Assembly (NCBI GenBank): GCA_963711505.1
Contig: CAVQEJ010000003.1
Coordinates: 62,001 to 126,000 of the forward strand
DNA: 64,000 nucleotides
Source of the DNA: JAGWRA01 sp963711505
GTDB lineage: Bacteria > Acidobacteriota > Vicinamibacteria > Vicinamibacterales > CAVVIG01
Direction: 5' to 3'
The translations under genes were made by a program, and so were the position numbers. This document shows, one piece after another, positions 25,615 to 33,498 of this stretch (its first letter is position 1; the number at the start of each line of letters is the position of its first letter). The notes under the pieces were generated by a model. That model was not told where the DNA came from, did not search any database, and saw only the letters and a program-made list of their open reading frames with translations.

Positions 25615-27282
25615 ATGACCGATCGCGATCGGAGCCGCACGCTGCTCGACGGTGACAGCCGCGCCCCGGCGCGGGCGATGTTCCATGCCTGCGGCCTCAC
25701 GGATGCCGACCTGCGGCGGCCCCTCATCGGCATTGCGAACACCTGGACGGAGCTCGGTCCGTGCAACCTGCACCTGCGACGGCTCGCCGAGCGGGTGAAG
25801 GAGGGGATTCGCGAGGCCGGCGGCACGCCGCTCGAGTTCAACACGATCGCCGTGTCCGACGGGATTTCGATGGGCACCGACGGGATGCGGGCGTCGCTGG
25901 TCAGCCGCGAAGTGATCGCCGATTCCATCGAGCTGGTCGTCCGCGGGCACCTGCTGGACGGACTCGTGACCCTCGTCGGCTGCGACAAGACCATTCCCGG
26001 CGGGGCCATGGCGCTGGCGCGGCTCGACATCCCCGGCCTGCTGCTGTACGGCGGCTCGATTGCTCCCGGGCGGTTCCAGGGCCACGACGTCACGATCCAG
26101 GACGTCTTCGAGGCGGTGGGCGCGCGGACGGCGGGGACGCTGTCGGCCGCCGCCCTTCACGATCTGGAAGCACACGCCTGTCCGGGCGCCGGGGCCTGCG
26201 GTGGACAGTTCACGGCGAACACCATGGCGACGGCGTGCGAATTCCTCGGCCTCTCGCCGCTCGGGAGCGCGAGCGTGCCGGCCACCGATCCGAAGAAGGA
26301 CGAGGTGGCGCGGCAGGCGGGACGGCTCGTGATGGATCTGGTGCGCCGCGGCGTGCGGCCGCGCCAGCTGCTGACGCCCGCGGCGTTCGAGAACGCCATC
26401 GCCTCGGTCGCCACGACCGGGGGATCGACCAACGCCGTGCTGCACCTGCCGGCCATCGCCCACGAAGCCGGCGTGCCGCTCGACATCTCCACGTTCGATC
26501 GGATCTCGCGGGGCGTGCCGCTGCTGGTCGACCTGAAGCCGGCCGGCCGGTTCGTCGCGACCGATCTGTACCGGGCCGGCGGCACGACGCTCGTCGCGCG
26601 GCGCCTGCTCGAGGCCGGCGTGCTGCACGGCGATGCGGCGACGGTCTCGGGACGGACGATCGGCGAGGAAGCGGCGCAGGCCGTGGAAACGCCGAAGCAG
26701 GAAGTGGTGCGCCCCCTGGCGGCGGCGCTCGCGCCGGAGGGCGGCCTCGCGATCCTGCGCGGCAACCTGGCGCCGGAAGGCTGTGTCGTGAAGATCGCCG
26801 GGAAGAAGAAGCTGCAGCTGCGGGGACCGGCGCGCGTGTTCGACAGCGAGGAGGCGGCGTTCGCCGCGGTCACCGCCGGGCGCATCGCCGCCGGCGACGT
26901 GGTCGTGATCCGCTACGAGGGACCGCGCGGCGGGCCCGGCATGCGCGAGATGCTCGCCGTGACGGCGGCGCTGGTCGGCGCGGGACTCGGCGACTCGGTG
27001 GCGCTGCTGACCGACGGACGGTTCTCGGGGGCGACGCACGGGCTGATGGCCGGACACGTGGCGCCCGAAGCGGCGCTGGGCGGACCGATTGCCGCGCTCC
27101 GCGACGGCGACGTGGTCGCCTTCGACGTGCCCGCGCGGACGTTGTCGGTGGAGTTGAGCGAGCAGGCGCTCGCGGACAGACTGACCGCGTGGCGGCCACC
27201 GGCACCCCGGTTTACCGCAGGCGTGCTCGCGAAGTACGCAAAGCTCGTGTCGTCGGCCGCGGCCGGCGCGGTGACGGGCTGA
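25615..27282 (+). CDS. ilvD: Dihydroxy-acid dehydratase
   Basis: Fe-S dehydratase of branched-chain amino-acid synthesis (valine/isoleucine, and pantothenate). It has 555 residues, normal for the family. Cluster-binding Cys occur in LVGCDKTIPGG and GAGACGGQFTANTM; other conserved segments are NTIAVSDGISMGTDGM, TTGGSTNAVLHL, EGPRGGPGMREML and LTDGRFSGATHG. The start at ATG 25615 is preceded by GGAGAAG; a reading from 25576 lacks a site. The gene stands alone, not in an ilv cluster. It could supply valine for the nearby NRPS, whose first A domain has a Val-like code, but there is no direct evidence for that link. Confidence 0.95.
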   Translation: MTDRDRSRTLLDGDSRAPARAMFHACGLTDADLRRPLIGIANTWTELGPCNLHLRRLAERVKEGIREAGGTPLEFNTIAVSDGISMGTDGMRASLVSREVIADSIELVVRGHLLDGLVTLVGCDKTIPGGAMALARLDIPGLLLYGGSIAPGRFQGHDVTIQDVFEAVGARTAGTLSAAALHDLEAHACPGAGACGGQFTANTMATACEFLGLSPLGSASVPATDPKKDEVARQAGRLVMDLVRRGVRPRQLLTPAAFENAIASVATTGGSTNAVLHLPAIAHEAGVPLDISTFDRISRGVPLLVDLKPAGRFVATDLYRAGGTTLVARRLLEAGVLHGDAATVSGRTIGEEAAQAVETPKQEVVRPLAAALAPEGGLAILRGNLAPEGCVVKIAGKKKLQLRGPARVFDSEEAAFAAVTAGRIAAGDVVVIRYEGPRGGPGMREMLAVTAALVGAGLGDSVALLTDGRFSGATHGLMAGHVAPEAALGGPIAALRDGDVVAFDVPARTLSVELSEQALADRLTAWRPPAPRFTAGVLAKYAKLVSSAAAGAVTG

Positions 27283-27303
27283 GCCGGCGGGGACGAGTCC
27301 GGA

Positions 27304-27683
27304 TCAGACCAGGCTTTCGCGTGCGCGCAGCCACACCCATCGGCGCCGGCCGGTCGTCGTCGCCGTGCAACTGTCCGTCCGGCGGAGCGAAGACCAGCAG
27401 GTCCGCGACGCTGCAGTGGCGCTCCATCTGATGACGCAAGTGGCAGGTCGGTGCGGACCTCGTACCGGTTCCGGCGACCTTCGCGGACGCGCCGCAGATA
27501 GGCGTGCTGCTCCAGCTCGGCCACGATCCGCTGCACCGCGCGCTCGGTGATGCCGATGCTGCGGGCCACGTCGCGGATGCGCGCCTCGGGATTCCGGACC
27601 AGACAGATGAGCACGAACGCATGGTTCGTCAGGAACGTCCATGCGGCCGTGGCGGGACCGACGGCGGACATTGGTACTGCCAT
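27304..27683 (-). CDS. Small winged-helix (MarR/ArsR-like) regulator, frameshifted
   Basis: Predicted DNA-binding repressor. The N-terminal half is a clear winged-helix domain: WTFLTNHAFVLICLVRNPEA, IRDVARSIGITERAVQRIVAELEQ (recognition helix) and YLRRVREGRRNRYEVRTDLP (wing). The frame breaks near 27436 (one extra base). The corrected frame continues LRHQMERHCSVADLLVFAP, matching related regulators. The C-terminal end is uncertain, because a second break may be needed to reach the stop at 27304; otherwise the frame runs to 27212 into ilvD. It is transcribed away from the photolyase gene. Its target is unknown; self-regulation and control of the photolyase are natural guesses from position. 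Confidence 0.6.
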
Positions 27684-27695
27684 AGCTCAACAATA

Positions 27696-27715
27696 GCATT
27701 CTTCGATAGAAATGC
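27696..27715. promoter_or_regulatory. Imperfect palindrome in AT-rich divergent promoter region
   Basis: GCATTCTTCGATAGAAATGC is an imperfect 20-base palindrome (outer arms GCATT and AATGC) just upstream of the regulator start at 27683. It lies in the AT-rich island 27680-27760 between the regulator and the photolyase. It is a plausible operator for the winged-helix protein. I could not place clear -35/-10 boxes. Confidence 0.35.
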
Positions 27716-27911
27716 GAATGGCAATATATCGTTGAATTCAGTAGGTTTACATCTCGTGACAAGCCGTCCGGGGGCCGTCGTGGCCGTCCGGTGCGGCGCC
27801 GGCTCCGTCCACGGCCCGAGCCGCCGCCGCGGGCGACCGGGCAGCTGCCGGACAGCCGGCTGGACAGCCGTTCGACGTGCCACGGTCCGCCCATCCGCCC
27901 GTGCGATCCCG

Positions 27912-29288
27912 ATGAAGCTTTCCGCCGACTTCAGCCCGGACGATCCCCGCATCGCCGTCCGGCGGCCCGGCATCCCGGATGCCGACGGACGCTGCGTCGT
28001 CTACTGGATGCAGCGCGCGCAGCGCGCCGTCGACAATCCGGCGCTCGACGTGGCGGTGGAGGCGGCCAACGCGCTCGGCCGGCCGGTCGTCGTCTTTTTC
28101 GGGCTGGTGCCGTTCGTCGAGCGGGCGAACCTGCGCCACTACCGGTTCCTTGCGGAGGGACTCGCGGATCTCGCGGCGGGCCTCGAGCGGCGGCGCGTCG
28201 GGTTCGTGCTGCGCCGGTGGCCCGAGCACGGACTGCTGCGGTTCTGCGACGAGGTGCGGCCGGCGCTGGTCGTCGGCGACGAGAATCCGCTGCGGCAGAC
28301 GGCGCGCTGGCGCGACGAGGTGGCGGCCGGGCTGCGCGTGCCCTTCTGGACGGTCGACGCGGATGTCGTCGTGCCGTCGGCGCTCGTCGGCCGCGAGCAG
28401 TATGCGGCGCGCACGATCCGCCCGCGGCTGATGCGGCACCTCGACCGGTTCCTCGTCCCGTCGGCGGATCCGCGGGCGCGCGTGGCCTGGCGGACGCCGC
28501 CACGGATGCTGTCGCTGCCGCCGTCGGTGACGATTCTCGACGGCCTGCCGATCGACGCGTCGGCATCGCCGGTGACGACGTTTCGCGGCGGGACGGCCGA
28601 GGCCCAGCGGCGGCTGCGGCGGTTCGTCCGGACGCGGCTCGAGGGCTACGATCGGCAGCGCAATCATCCCGAAGCGCCGGGCACGAGCGAACTGTCGCCC
28701 TATCTGCACGTCGGCCAGATCGGGCCGGTGCAGACGGCGCTGGCCATCCGCAAGGCGAGCGGCACCGTCGCCGCGACCGCATTCCTGGAACAGCTCATCA
28801 TCCGTCGCGAGCTGGCCGTGAACTTCGTCCGCTACAACCCGCGCTACGACTCGCTGGATGGCTGCGAGGACTGGGCCCGCGCGACGCTCGCGAAGCACCG
28901 CCGGGATCCGCGGCCCCACCGCTATACCGACGATCGGCTCGAAGCCGGTGAGACGGACGATCCCCTGTGGAACGCCGCGCAGCGCCAGATGGTGACGACC
29001 GGCTGGATGCACGGCTACGTCCGGATGTACTGGGCGAAGAAGATCCTGGAATGGACGCGGACGCCGGCCCGGGCCCTGGAGGTGGCAATCCGGCTGAACG
29101 ATCGCTACCTGCTGGACGGCCGCGATCCCAATGGCTACACGAACATCGCCTGGGCGATCGGTGGCAAGCACGATCGCGCCTGGGGCCCCGAGCGGCCGAT
29201 CTTCGGCACCATCCGCTACATGTCGTTCGCCAGCACGTCGCGGAAGTTCAACTGGCGCGCCTACGCCAGCCTGGCCGGCGGGCAATAG
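27912..29288 (+). CDS. Class II CPD photolyase
   Basis: Light-driven FAD enzyme that repairs cyclobutane pyrimidine dimers, 458 residues. The class II signature is clear: YWMQRAQRAVDNPAL at the N terminus, RRELAVNFVRYNPRYDS, DDRLEAGETDDPLWNAAQ, TTGWMHGYVRMYWAKKILEW, DGRDPNGYTNIAWAIGGKHD and FGTIRYMSFASTSRKFN. These contain the conserved Trp/Tyr electron-transfer and FAD-pocket residues. The start at ATG 27912 gives the normal N terminus. The upstream region is AT-rich and shared with a divergent small regulator. Class II enzymes are less common in bacteria than class I but occur in several soil lineages. Confidence 0.93.
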   Translation: MKLSADFSPDDPRIAVRRPGIPDADGRCVVYWMQRAQRAVDNPALDVAVEAANALGRPVVVFFGLVPFVERANLRHYRFLAEGLADLAAGLERRRVGFVLRRWPEHGLLRFCDEVRPALVVGDENPLRQTARWRDEVAAGLRVPFWTVDADVVVPSALVGREQYAARTIRPRLMRHLDRFLVPSADPRARVAWRTPPRMLSLPPSVTILDGLPIDASASPVTTFRGGTAEAQRRLRRFVRTRLEGYDRQRNHPEAPGTSELSPYLHVGQIGPVQTALAIRKASGTVAATAFLEQLIIRRELAVNFVRYNPRYDSLDGCEDWARATLAKHRRDPRPHRYTDDRLEAGETDDPLWNAAQRQMVTTGWMHGYVRMYWAKKILEWTRTPARALEVAIRLNDRYLLDGRDPNGYTNIAWAIGGKHDRAWGPERPIFGTIRYMSFASTSRKFNWRAYASLAGGQ

Positions 29289-29416
29289 GGCCTCCTCTCC
29301 CCGCACCCGTCCCCCGTCACCTCCTGTTGAGCTTTTCCTGCTACTATTTGCCGGTTCAGCTGGCGAGAACAGCCGGGGACAGTCCCCGGGACAGGTTTCG
29401 CGAGGGAGACAGGCGC

Positions 29417-30682
29417 ATGGCGAAGATTGCTACGTTCGTGACGGCGTTGCTGGTGGCGTGCGGGCTGGCGACGTCGGCGACGCTGGCGGCGCAGGCCGAT
29501 CCGGGTGCCGCGGCGGCCCTGATGCAGCAGCCGGCCGTGAAGGCGGCGCTCGAGGCGGCGAAGGCCAGCGAAGCGGAGACGATTGCCGATCAGATCCGCT
29601 TCTGCGAAGTGCCGGCCGTCGAGTTCAAGGAGCAGGCGCGGGCGGCGGTGCTGAAGAAGGAATTCGAGACGCTGGGCCTGCAGAACGTCCACATCGATCG
29701 GACCGGCAACGTGCTGGGTGATCGGCCGGGGCGCGCGGCGCATCCGCACCTGTTCTGGGCGGCCCACCTCGACACCGTGTTCCCCGACGGGACCGACGTC
29801 CACGTGCGCCGCGAGGGAACGGTTCTGCACGGCCCCGGCATCGGCGACGACTGCCGCGGACTCGCCGTCATGGTCGCCATGATCCGCTCGATGAACAGCG
29901 CCCACGTCCAGACGGAAGGCACGATCACGTTCGTGGCCGACGTCGGCGAAGAAGGGCTCGGCGACCTGCGCGGCATGAAGGGGCTGTTCGCCGATCACAA
30001 GGGTGACATCGACCGCTTCGTCTCGATGGACGGCACCGGACTGGGTATCGTGAACACGGCCGTCGGCAGCCATCGCTACCGCGTGACCTACAACGGGCCG
30101 GGCGGGCACAGCTTCGGGGCGTTCGGGCTCGTCAATCCGATCCACGCGCTCGGCCGCGCCATTGCGAAGATCGCCGACTTCCAGGTGCCGAAGGTGCCGA
30201 AGACGACGTTCAACGTCGGACGGATCGGCGGCGGCACGTCGGTGAACTCGATCTCGGCCTCGGCCTGGATGGAGATCGACATGCGGTCGAAGGATCCGAA
30301 GTCGCTGGCGGCGCTCGACGCGAAGTTCCACACGGCGGTGGAGCAGGCTCTGGACGAGGAGAACGCCCGCTGGGGCATGCCGGGCCGGCTGAAGGTCGAC
30401 GTGAAGCTCATTGGCGACCGTCCCGCGGGCAACACGCCCGACGATGCGCCGATCGTGAAGACGGCGCTGGCCGTCACGCAGGCGCTGGGCTTCCAGGCGA
30501 AGCTCGGCGAGGCCTCGACCGACTCGAACGTGCCGATGAGCCTCGGCATTCCCGCGATCACCATCGGCAGCGGGGGCATCGGGAAGGGGGCGCACTCGCC
30601 GCTCGAGCAGTTCGACACGACCGATTCGTGGAAGGGGACCCAGCGCAACACGCTGCTGGCCATCGCGCTGGCGGAGAAGTAG
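29417..30682 (+). CDS. Exported M20-family peptidase
   Basis: Zinc exopeptidase of the M20 family (peptidase T / carboxypeptidase-like), 421 residues, with a signal peptide (VTALLVACGLATSATLAAQA). Metal ligands and catalytic residues in order: AAHLDTVFP (His, Asp), HGPGIGDDCRGLAVM (Asp), ADVGEEGLGDL (Glu-Glu), SMDGTG (Asp) and KGAHSPLEQFD (His near the end). The dimerisation domain lies between (YNGPGGHSFGAFGLVNP). It is probably a periplasmic di- or tripeptidase. It stands alone and is followed by about 600 bases with no gene before the biosynthetic cluster. Confidence 0.9.
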   Translation: MAKIATFVTALLVACGLATSATLAAQADPGAAAALMQQPAVKAALEAAKASEAETIADQIRFCEVPAVEFKEQARAAVLKKEFETLGLQNVHIDRTGNVLGDRPGRAAHPHLFWAAHLDTVFPDGTDVHVRREGTVLHGPGIGDDCRGLAVMVAMIRSMNSAHVQTEGTITFVADVGEEGLGDLRGMKGLFADHKGDIDRFVSMDGTGLGIVNTAVGSHRYRVTYNGPGGHSFGAFGLVNPIHALGRAIAKIADFQVPKVPKTTFNVGRIGGGTSVNSISASAWMEIDMRSKDPKSLAALDAKFHTAVEQALDEENARWGMPGRLKVDVKLIGDRPAGNTPDDAPIVKTALAVTQALGFQAKLGEASTDSNVPMSLGIPAITIGSGGIGKGAHSPLEQFDTTDSWKGTQRNTLLAIALAEK

Positions 30683-31277
30683 GCGGCTCCGGCTCATCGA
30701 AGCCCGTTCGCGGAGCCCGGCTGGTGGCCTCGTCACCGGCCGGGCTCACGCGTGCTCCCACCCTTCAGCCGGAGGCACCAGCGGGATCCCGTTCGCTGCC
30801 GCACGGCGCCCTCTGACCGACCCGTCCCGTAACAGTTCTGCCTCCGCGCCCGCCAGAAGCGTGCACGCAGGCGACGGTCCGCAATCAGGAATTTACGTGC
30901 GGTGTCGGAATCCCGACGAACGAGCGCTGCCGCTCAACCGGACCGCATGTATTGCACGGATCCGGGCCAGCTTGTGCTTTACAACCCGCGTTGGCGCTCG
31001 GTAACATCGCGAACTCAGGCTCGATTCCTCTCGTCACGCCCAAACGGTCAGGCGTCCGGGTTGAACACGGTGTGAGAGCGGGGAGCCGTGACCCTCCGCG
31101 GCCGTGCGAGGTGTCGCCAGATCCGTCCGGACGGCGGCGGCGTTCCGGCGCGCGCCGGCGCGGGATGGCGGCCGATGCGAGCGCCACGCGGGCTGCTTCC
31201 CGGCGGCCGGCAGGGGATCCGTTCTGGCGTTGCCGCCATTCGTGCCATCTGAACGAACCATCAAGTACCCGCCCATC
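30683..31277. promoter_or_regulatory. Leader region of biosynthetic cluster with candidate promoter
   Basis: No gene is apparent in these 595 bases. The best promoter candidate for the cluster is TTTACA (30978-30983), an 18-base spacer and TAACAT (31002-31007), about 270 bases upstream of the radical SAM start. A long untranslated leader would result. I see no clear riboswitch or terminator in it; a cobalamin riboswitch would be attractive given the first gene, but I could not recognise its conserved core. Confidence 0.35.
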
Positions 31278-33464
31278 ATGACGACCAAGCCCAATCTGCT
31301 GTGCATCGTTCCGCCGTACAACTATTTCCTGCCACCGCACGGTGCGGCGGCGCTGCTCGGGTACCTGAAGGCGAACGGCTGCGACGAGTTCGACTTCCTG
31401 GACCTGCGGCTCTGGGCGTCCAACGTCTACATGCCGACGTACCAGCCGGTCGGCGTCTTCGGCGACTCGTACGTCGTCGACGTTCCCGACCTGCCGATCG
31501 TCCTGAAGCTGATCGAGGCCTTCGACCGGCGTGCCCCGTTCGTGCTCTCGAGTGACGATCCGGCGATCGTCTCGTACTGCCTCGATCGCGGCATCAATCC
31601 CGACTTCCTCGTCCGGTACCTCACGCATCTGGACCGCTTCTTCGAGGCGGCGTTCGCGCAGCTGCCGCACCTCGAGTTCGTCGGGTTCTCGACCTGGACG
31701 ACCAACCTGCTGACGACGCTGATGGCCGCGGCGCACCTGAAGCGGCGCGCACGGCCGCCGTTCGTCGTGCTGGGCGGACCGCAGGTCACCGAGAGCGCGA
31801 ACTCGGCGCGCCTCGCGTTGACGAGCCGTCTGGCCGACGTGGTGGTGCGCGGCGAGGGCGAGGTCACGCTGTTCGAGCTGTTCAAGGCGCACGCGAAGCC
31901 GGATCGCCGGCTCGAGGAGATTCCGGGCTGCATGGTGCTCGACGACGCGACGGGCGAGTGCGTGCGGAACGACCGGCCGCTGATGAAGATGTGGACCAAG
32001 CCGCTGCCGGACTTCTCGGCGATGCCGATTGCGGCCTACCAGAAGCACAGCTTCCCGGGCACGCTGCTGCCGTTCGAGATCTCCCGCGGGTGCACCGACA
32101 AGTGCGCGTTCTGCAGCGAGTGGGTCTTCTGGAAGAACTTCCGTCCCGACACGGTCGAGCACGTCATCGATCAGCTCAAGGAGCTGAAGGCCCGGTACGG
32201 CGCGGCGGGGTTCTGCTTCAGCGACTCGCTGCTGAACGGCGTGAAGAACCGGCTGGTCGGGCTGGCCGAGGGGATCCTCTCGGCCGGGCTCGACATCCAC
32301 TGGTCGGGCTACATGCGGGCGAACATCGACGAGGAGACGGCCCGGCTGGTGACGCGGGCCGGCTGCCAGATCGCCGTGCTGGGCATCGAGTCGATGTCGG
32401 ACGAGACGCTGGCGCTGATGAACAAGCGCCGCGTGAAGGCCGACAACATCAACGCCCTGACGGCACTCCTCGACGCCGGCATCTCGCTCATCGTCGCCGG
32501 CATCATCCCCGGGTTCCCGGGCGATACGACCGAGCGGTTCATCGCCACGGCGCGCGAACTGCACGGGCTGCAGACCCGCTACCCGCTGCGGCTCCGGATG
32601 AACGTCGAGCCGTTCATCGTCTCGCCGGGACAGCCCTTGTTCGCGAAGCTGGAGGAGTTCGGGCTGTCGTCGCGAGGCTGGGACGAACAGGTGCTCGACA
32701 TCGCGCCCCGGTACCGGCACGTCACCGACGACATCCCGTGCACCGTCTCCGGAGCGAATCAGGGGCTCTCGCGCATCGGTCAGCTGCGGATCGCCCACAC
32801 GCTGAACTCGTTCAATCCGTTGACCCGCCGGGTGGAACAGGACCCGTACATGTACGGGCCGGCCGAGGATCTGCGGACGCACGCCTTCCTGTTCGAGCCG
32901 GTGGCGCCCGGCTGGCTGCTCGGGGAGTTCAAGTCGTCGATCGGCGGGCGGACGGCCCTCATCGTGTCGGCGGCCGAGCAGGAGGAATGGGATCGCGAGT
33001 CGGTGGCCGCGGCCTTCCGCGGCGAGACCGAGCGCGCGTTCTCGGCCTTCGTCGATCGACTGGCGCAGGTGCACCTGGTCCACGGCCTCGGCGACGCCCC
33101 GGATTTGACGATGGGCATGATGGCGCGCGGCGAGGCGGACGGGACAGCGGCGGCCCTCAGTCCGTTCACCGTCTGCCGCCGCCTCGACGGTGGAGACTTG
33201 CTGCTGGCCGACTATCACACGCGCGCCTCGCTGCGCGCGGCGGCGCGCTTCGAGCCGATCGTGCGGGCGCTGAAGGGGGCCTTCGTGACGGCGGACGCCG
33301 TCGCGGCGCTGGCCGCGCGCGAGCGGATCGCCGACGGCGAGGCGCGGACGTTCCGCGAGGAGCTGGCGCAGGCGGGGCTGCTGGTGACCGAGCCGCAGAC
33401 CTGGCCGGAGCCGGCCGTGTCCGATGTCGCGAGTCCGTCCGGCGTCAGCGGCCAGCCCGCGTGA
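31278..33464 (+). CDS. B12-binding radical SAM enzyme, first gene of biosynthetic cluster
   Basis: A 728-residue radical SAM enzyme. Residues about 1-190 look like a cobalamin-binding domain (LLCIVPPYNYFLPPHGAAAL, FSTWTTNLLTTLMAAAHL, VVLGGPQVT, VVVRGEGEVTLFELF). The [4Fe-4S] motif is CTDKCAFC (Cys272, 276, 279), followed by the barrel segments SGYMRANIDEE, VLGIESMSDETL and IIPGFPGDT. The last 220 residues are an extra region, with a small helical end (ARFEPIVRALKGAFVTADAV) loosely like PqqD/SagB N-terminal domains. Class B relatives methylate unactivated carbons or rearrange skeletons. It is co-directional with, and 34 bases ahead of, the HpaB-type gene, so it probably tailors the product or a precursor. 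Confidence 0.85.
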   Translation: MTTKPNLLCIVPPYNYFLPPHGAAALLGYLKANGCDEFDFLDLRLWASNVYMPTYQPVGVFGDSYVVDVPDLPIVLKLIEAFDRRAPFVLSSDDPAIVSYCLDRGINPDFLVRYLTHLDRFFEAAFAQLPHLEFVGFSTWTTNLLTTLMAAAHLKRRARPPFVVLGGPQVTESANSARLALTSRLADVVVRGEGEVTLFELFKAHAKPDRRLEEIPGCMVLDDATGECVRNDRPLMKMWTKPLPDFSAMPIAAYQKHSFPGTLLPFEISRGCTDKCAFCSEWVFWKNFRPDTVEHVIDQLKELKARYGAAGFCFSDSLLNGVKNRLVGLAEGILSAGLDIHWSGYMRANIDEETARLVTRAGCQIAVLGIESMSDETLALMNKRRVKADNINALTALLDAGISLIVAGIIPGFPGDTTERFIATARELHGLQTRYPLRLRMNVEPFIVSPGQPLFAKLEEFGLSSRGWDEQVLDIAPRYRHVTDDIPCTVSGANQGLSRIGQLRIAHTLNSFNPLTRRVEQDPYMYGPAEDLRTHAFLFEPVAPGWLLGEFKSSIGGRTALIVSAAEQEEWDRESVAAAFRGETERAFSAFVDRLAQVHLVHGLGDAPDLTMGMMARGEADGTAAALSPFTVCRRLDGGDLLLADYHTRASLRAAARFEPIVRALKGAFVTADAVAALAARERIADGEARTFREELAQAGLLVTEPQTWPEPAVSDVASPSGVSGQPA

Positions 33465-33498
33465 CGGCCGCCGGCGCGAGCGGAAGGATGATCGAAGG

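Noticed and set aside
24031..27057. A 1,008-codon open frame on the minus strand across the M24 peptidase and ilvD
   Set aside because: It lies antisense to two strongly conserved genes, is Arg/Asp/Gly-rich without recognisable motifs, and is what GC-rich coding DNA produces on the opposite strand.
30683..31277. Cobalamin riboswitch ahead of the radical SAM gene
   Set aside because: The position would fit a B12-dependent enzyme, but I could not find the conserved B12-box or a convincing terminator structure by eye.
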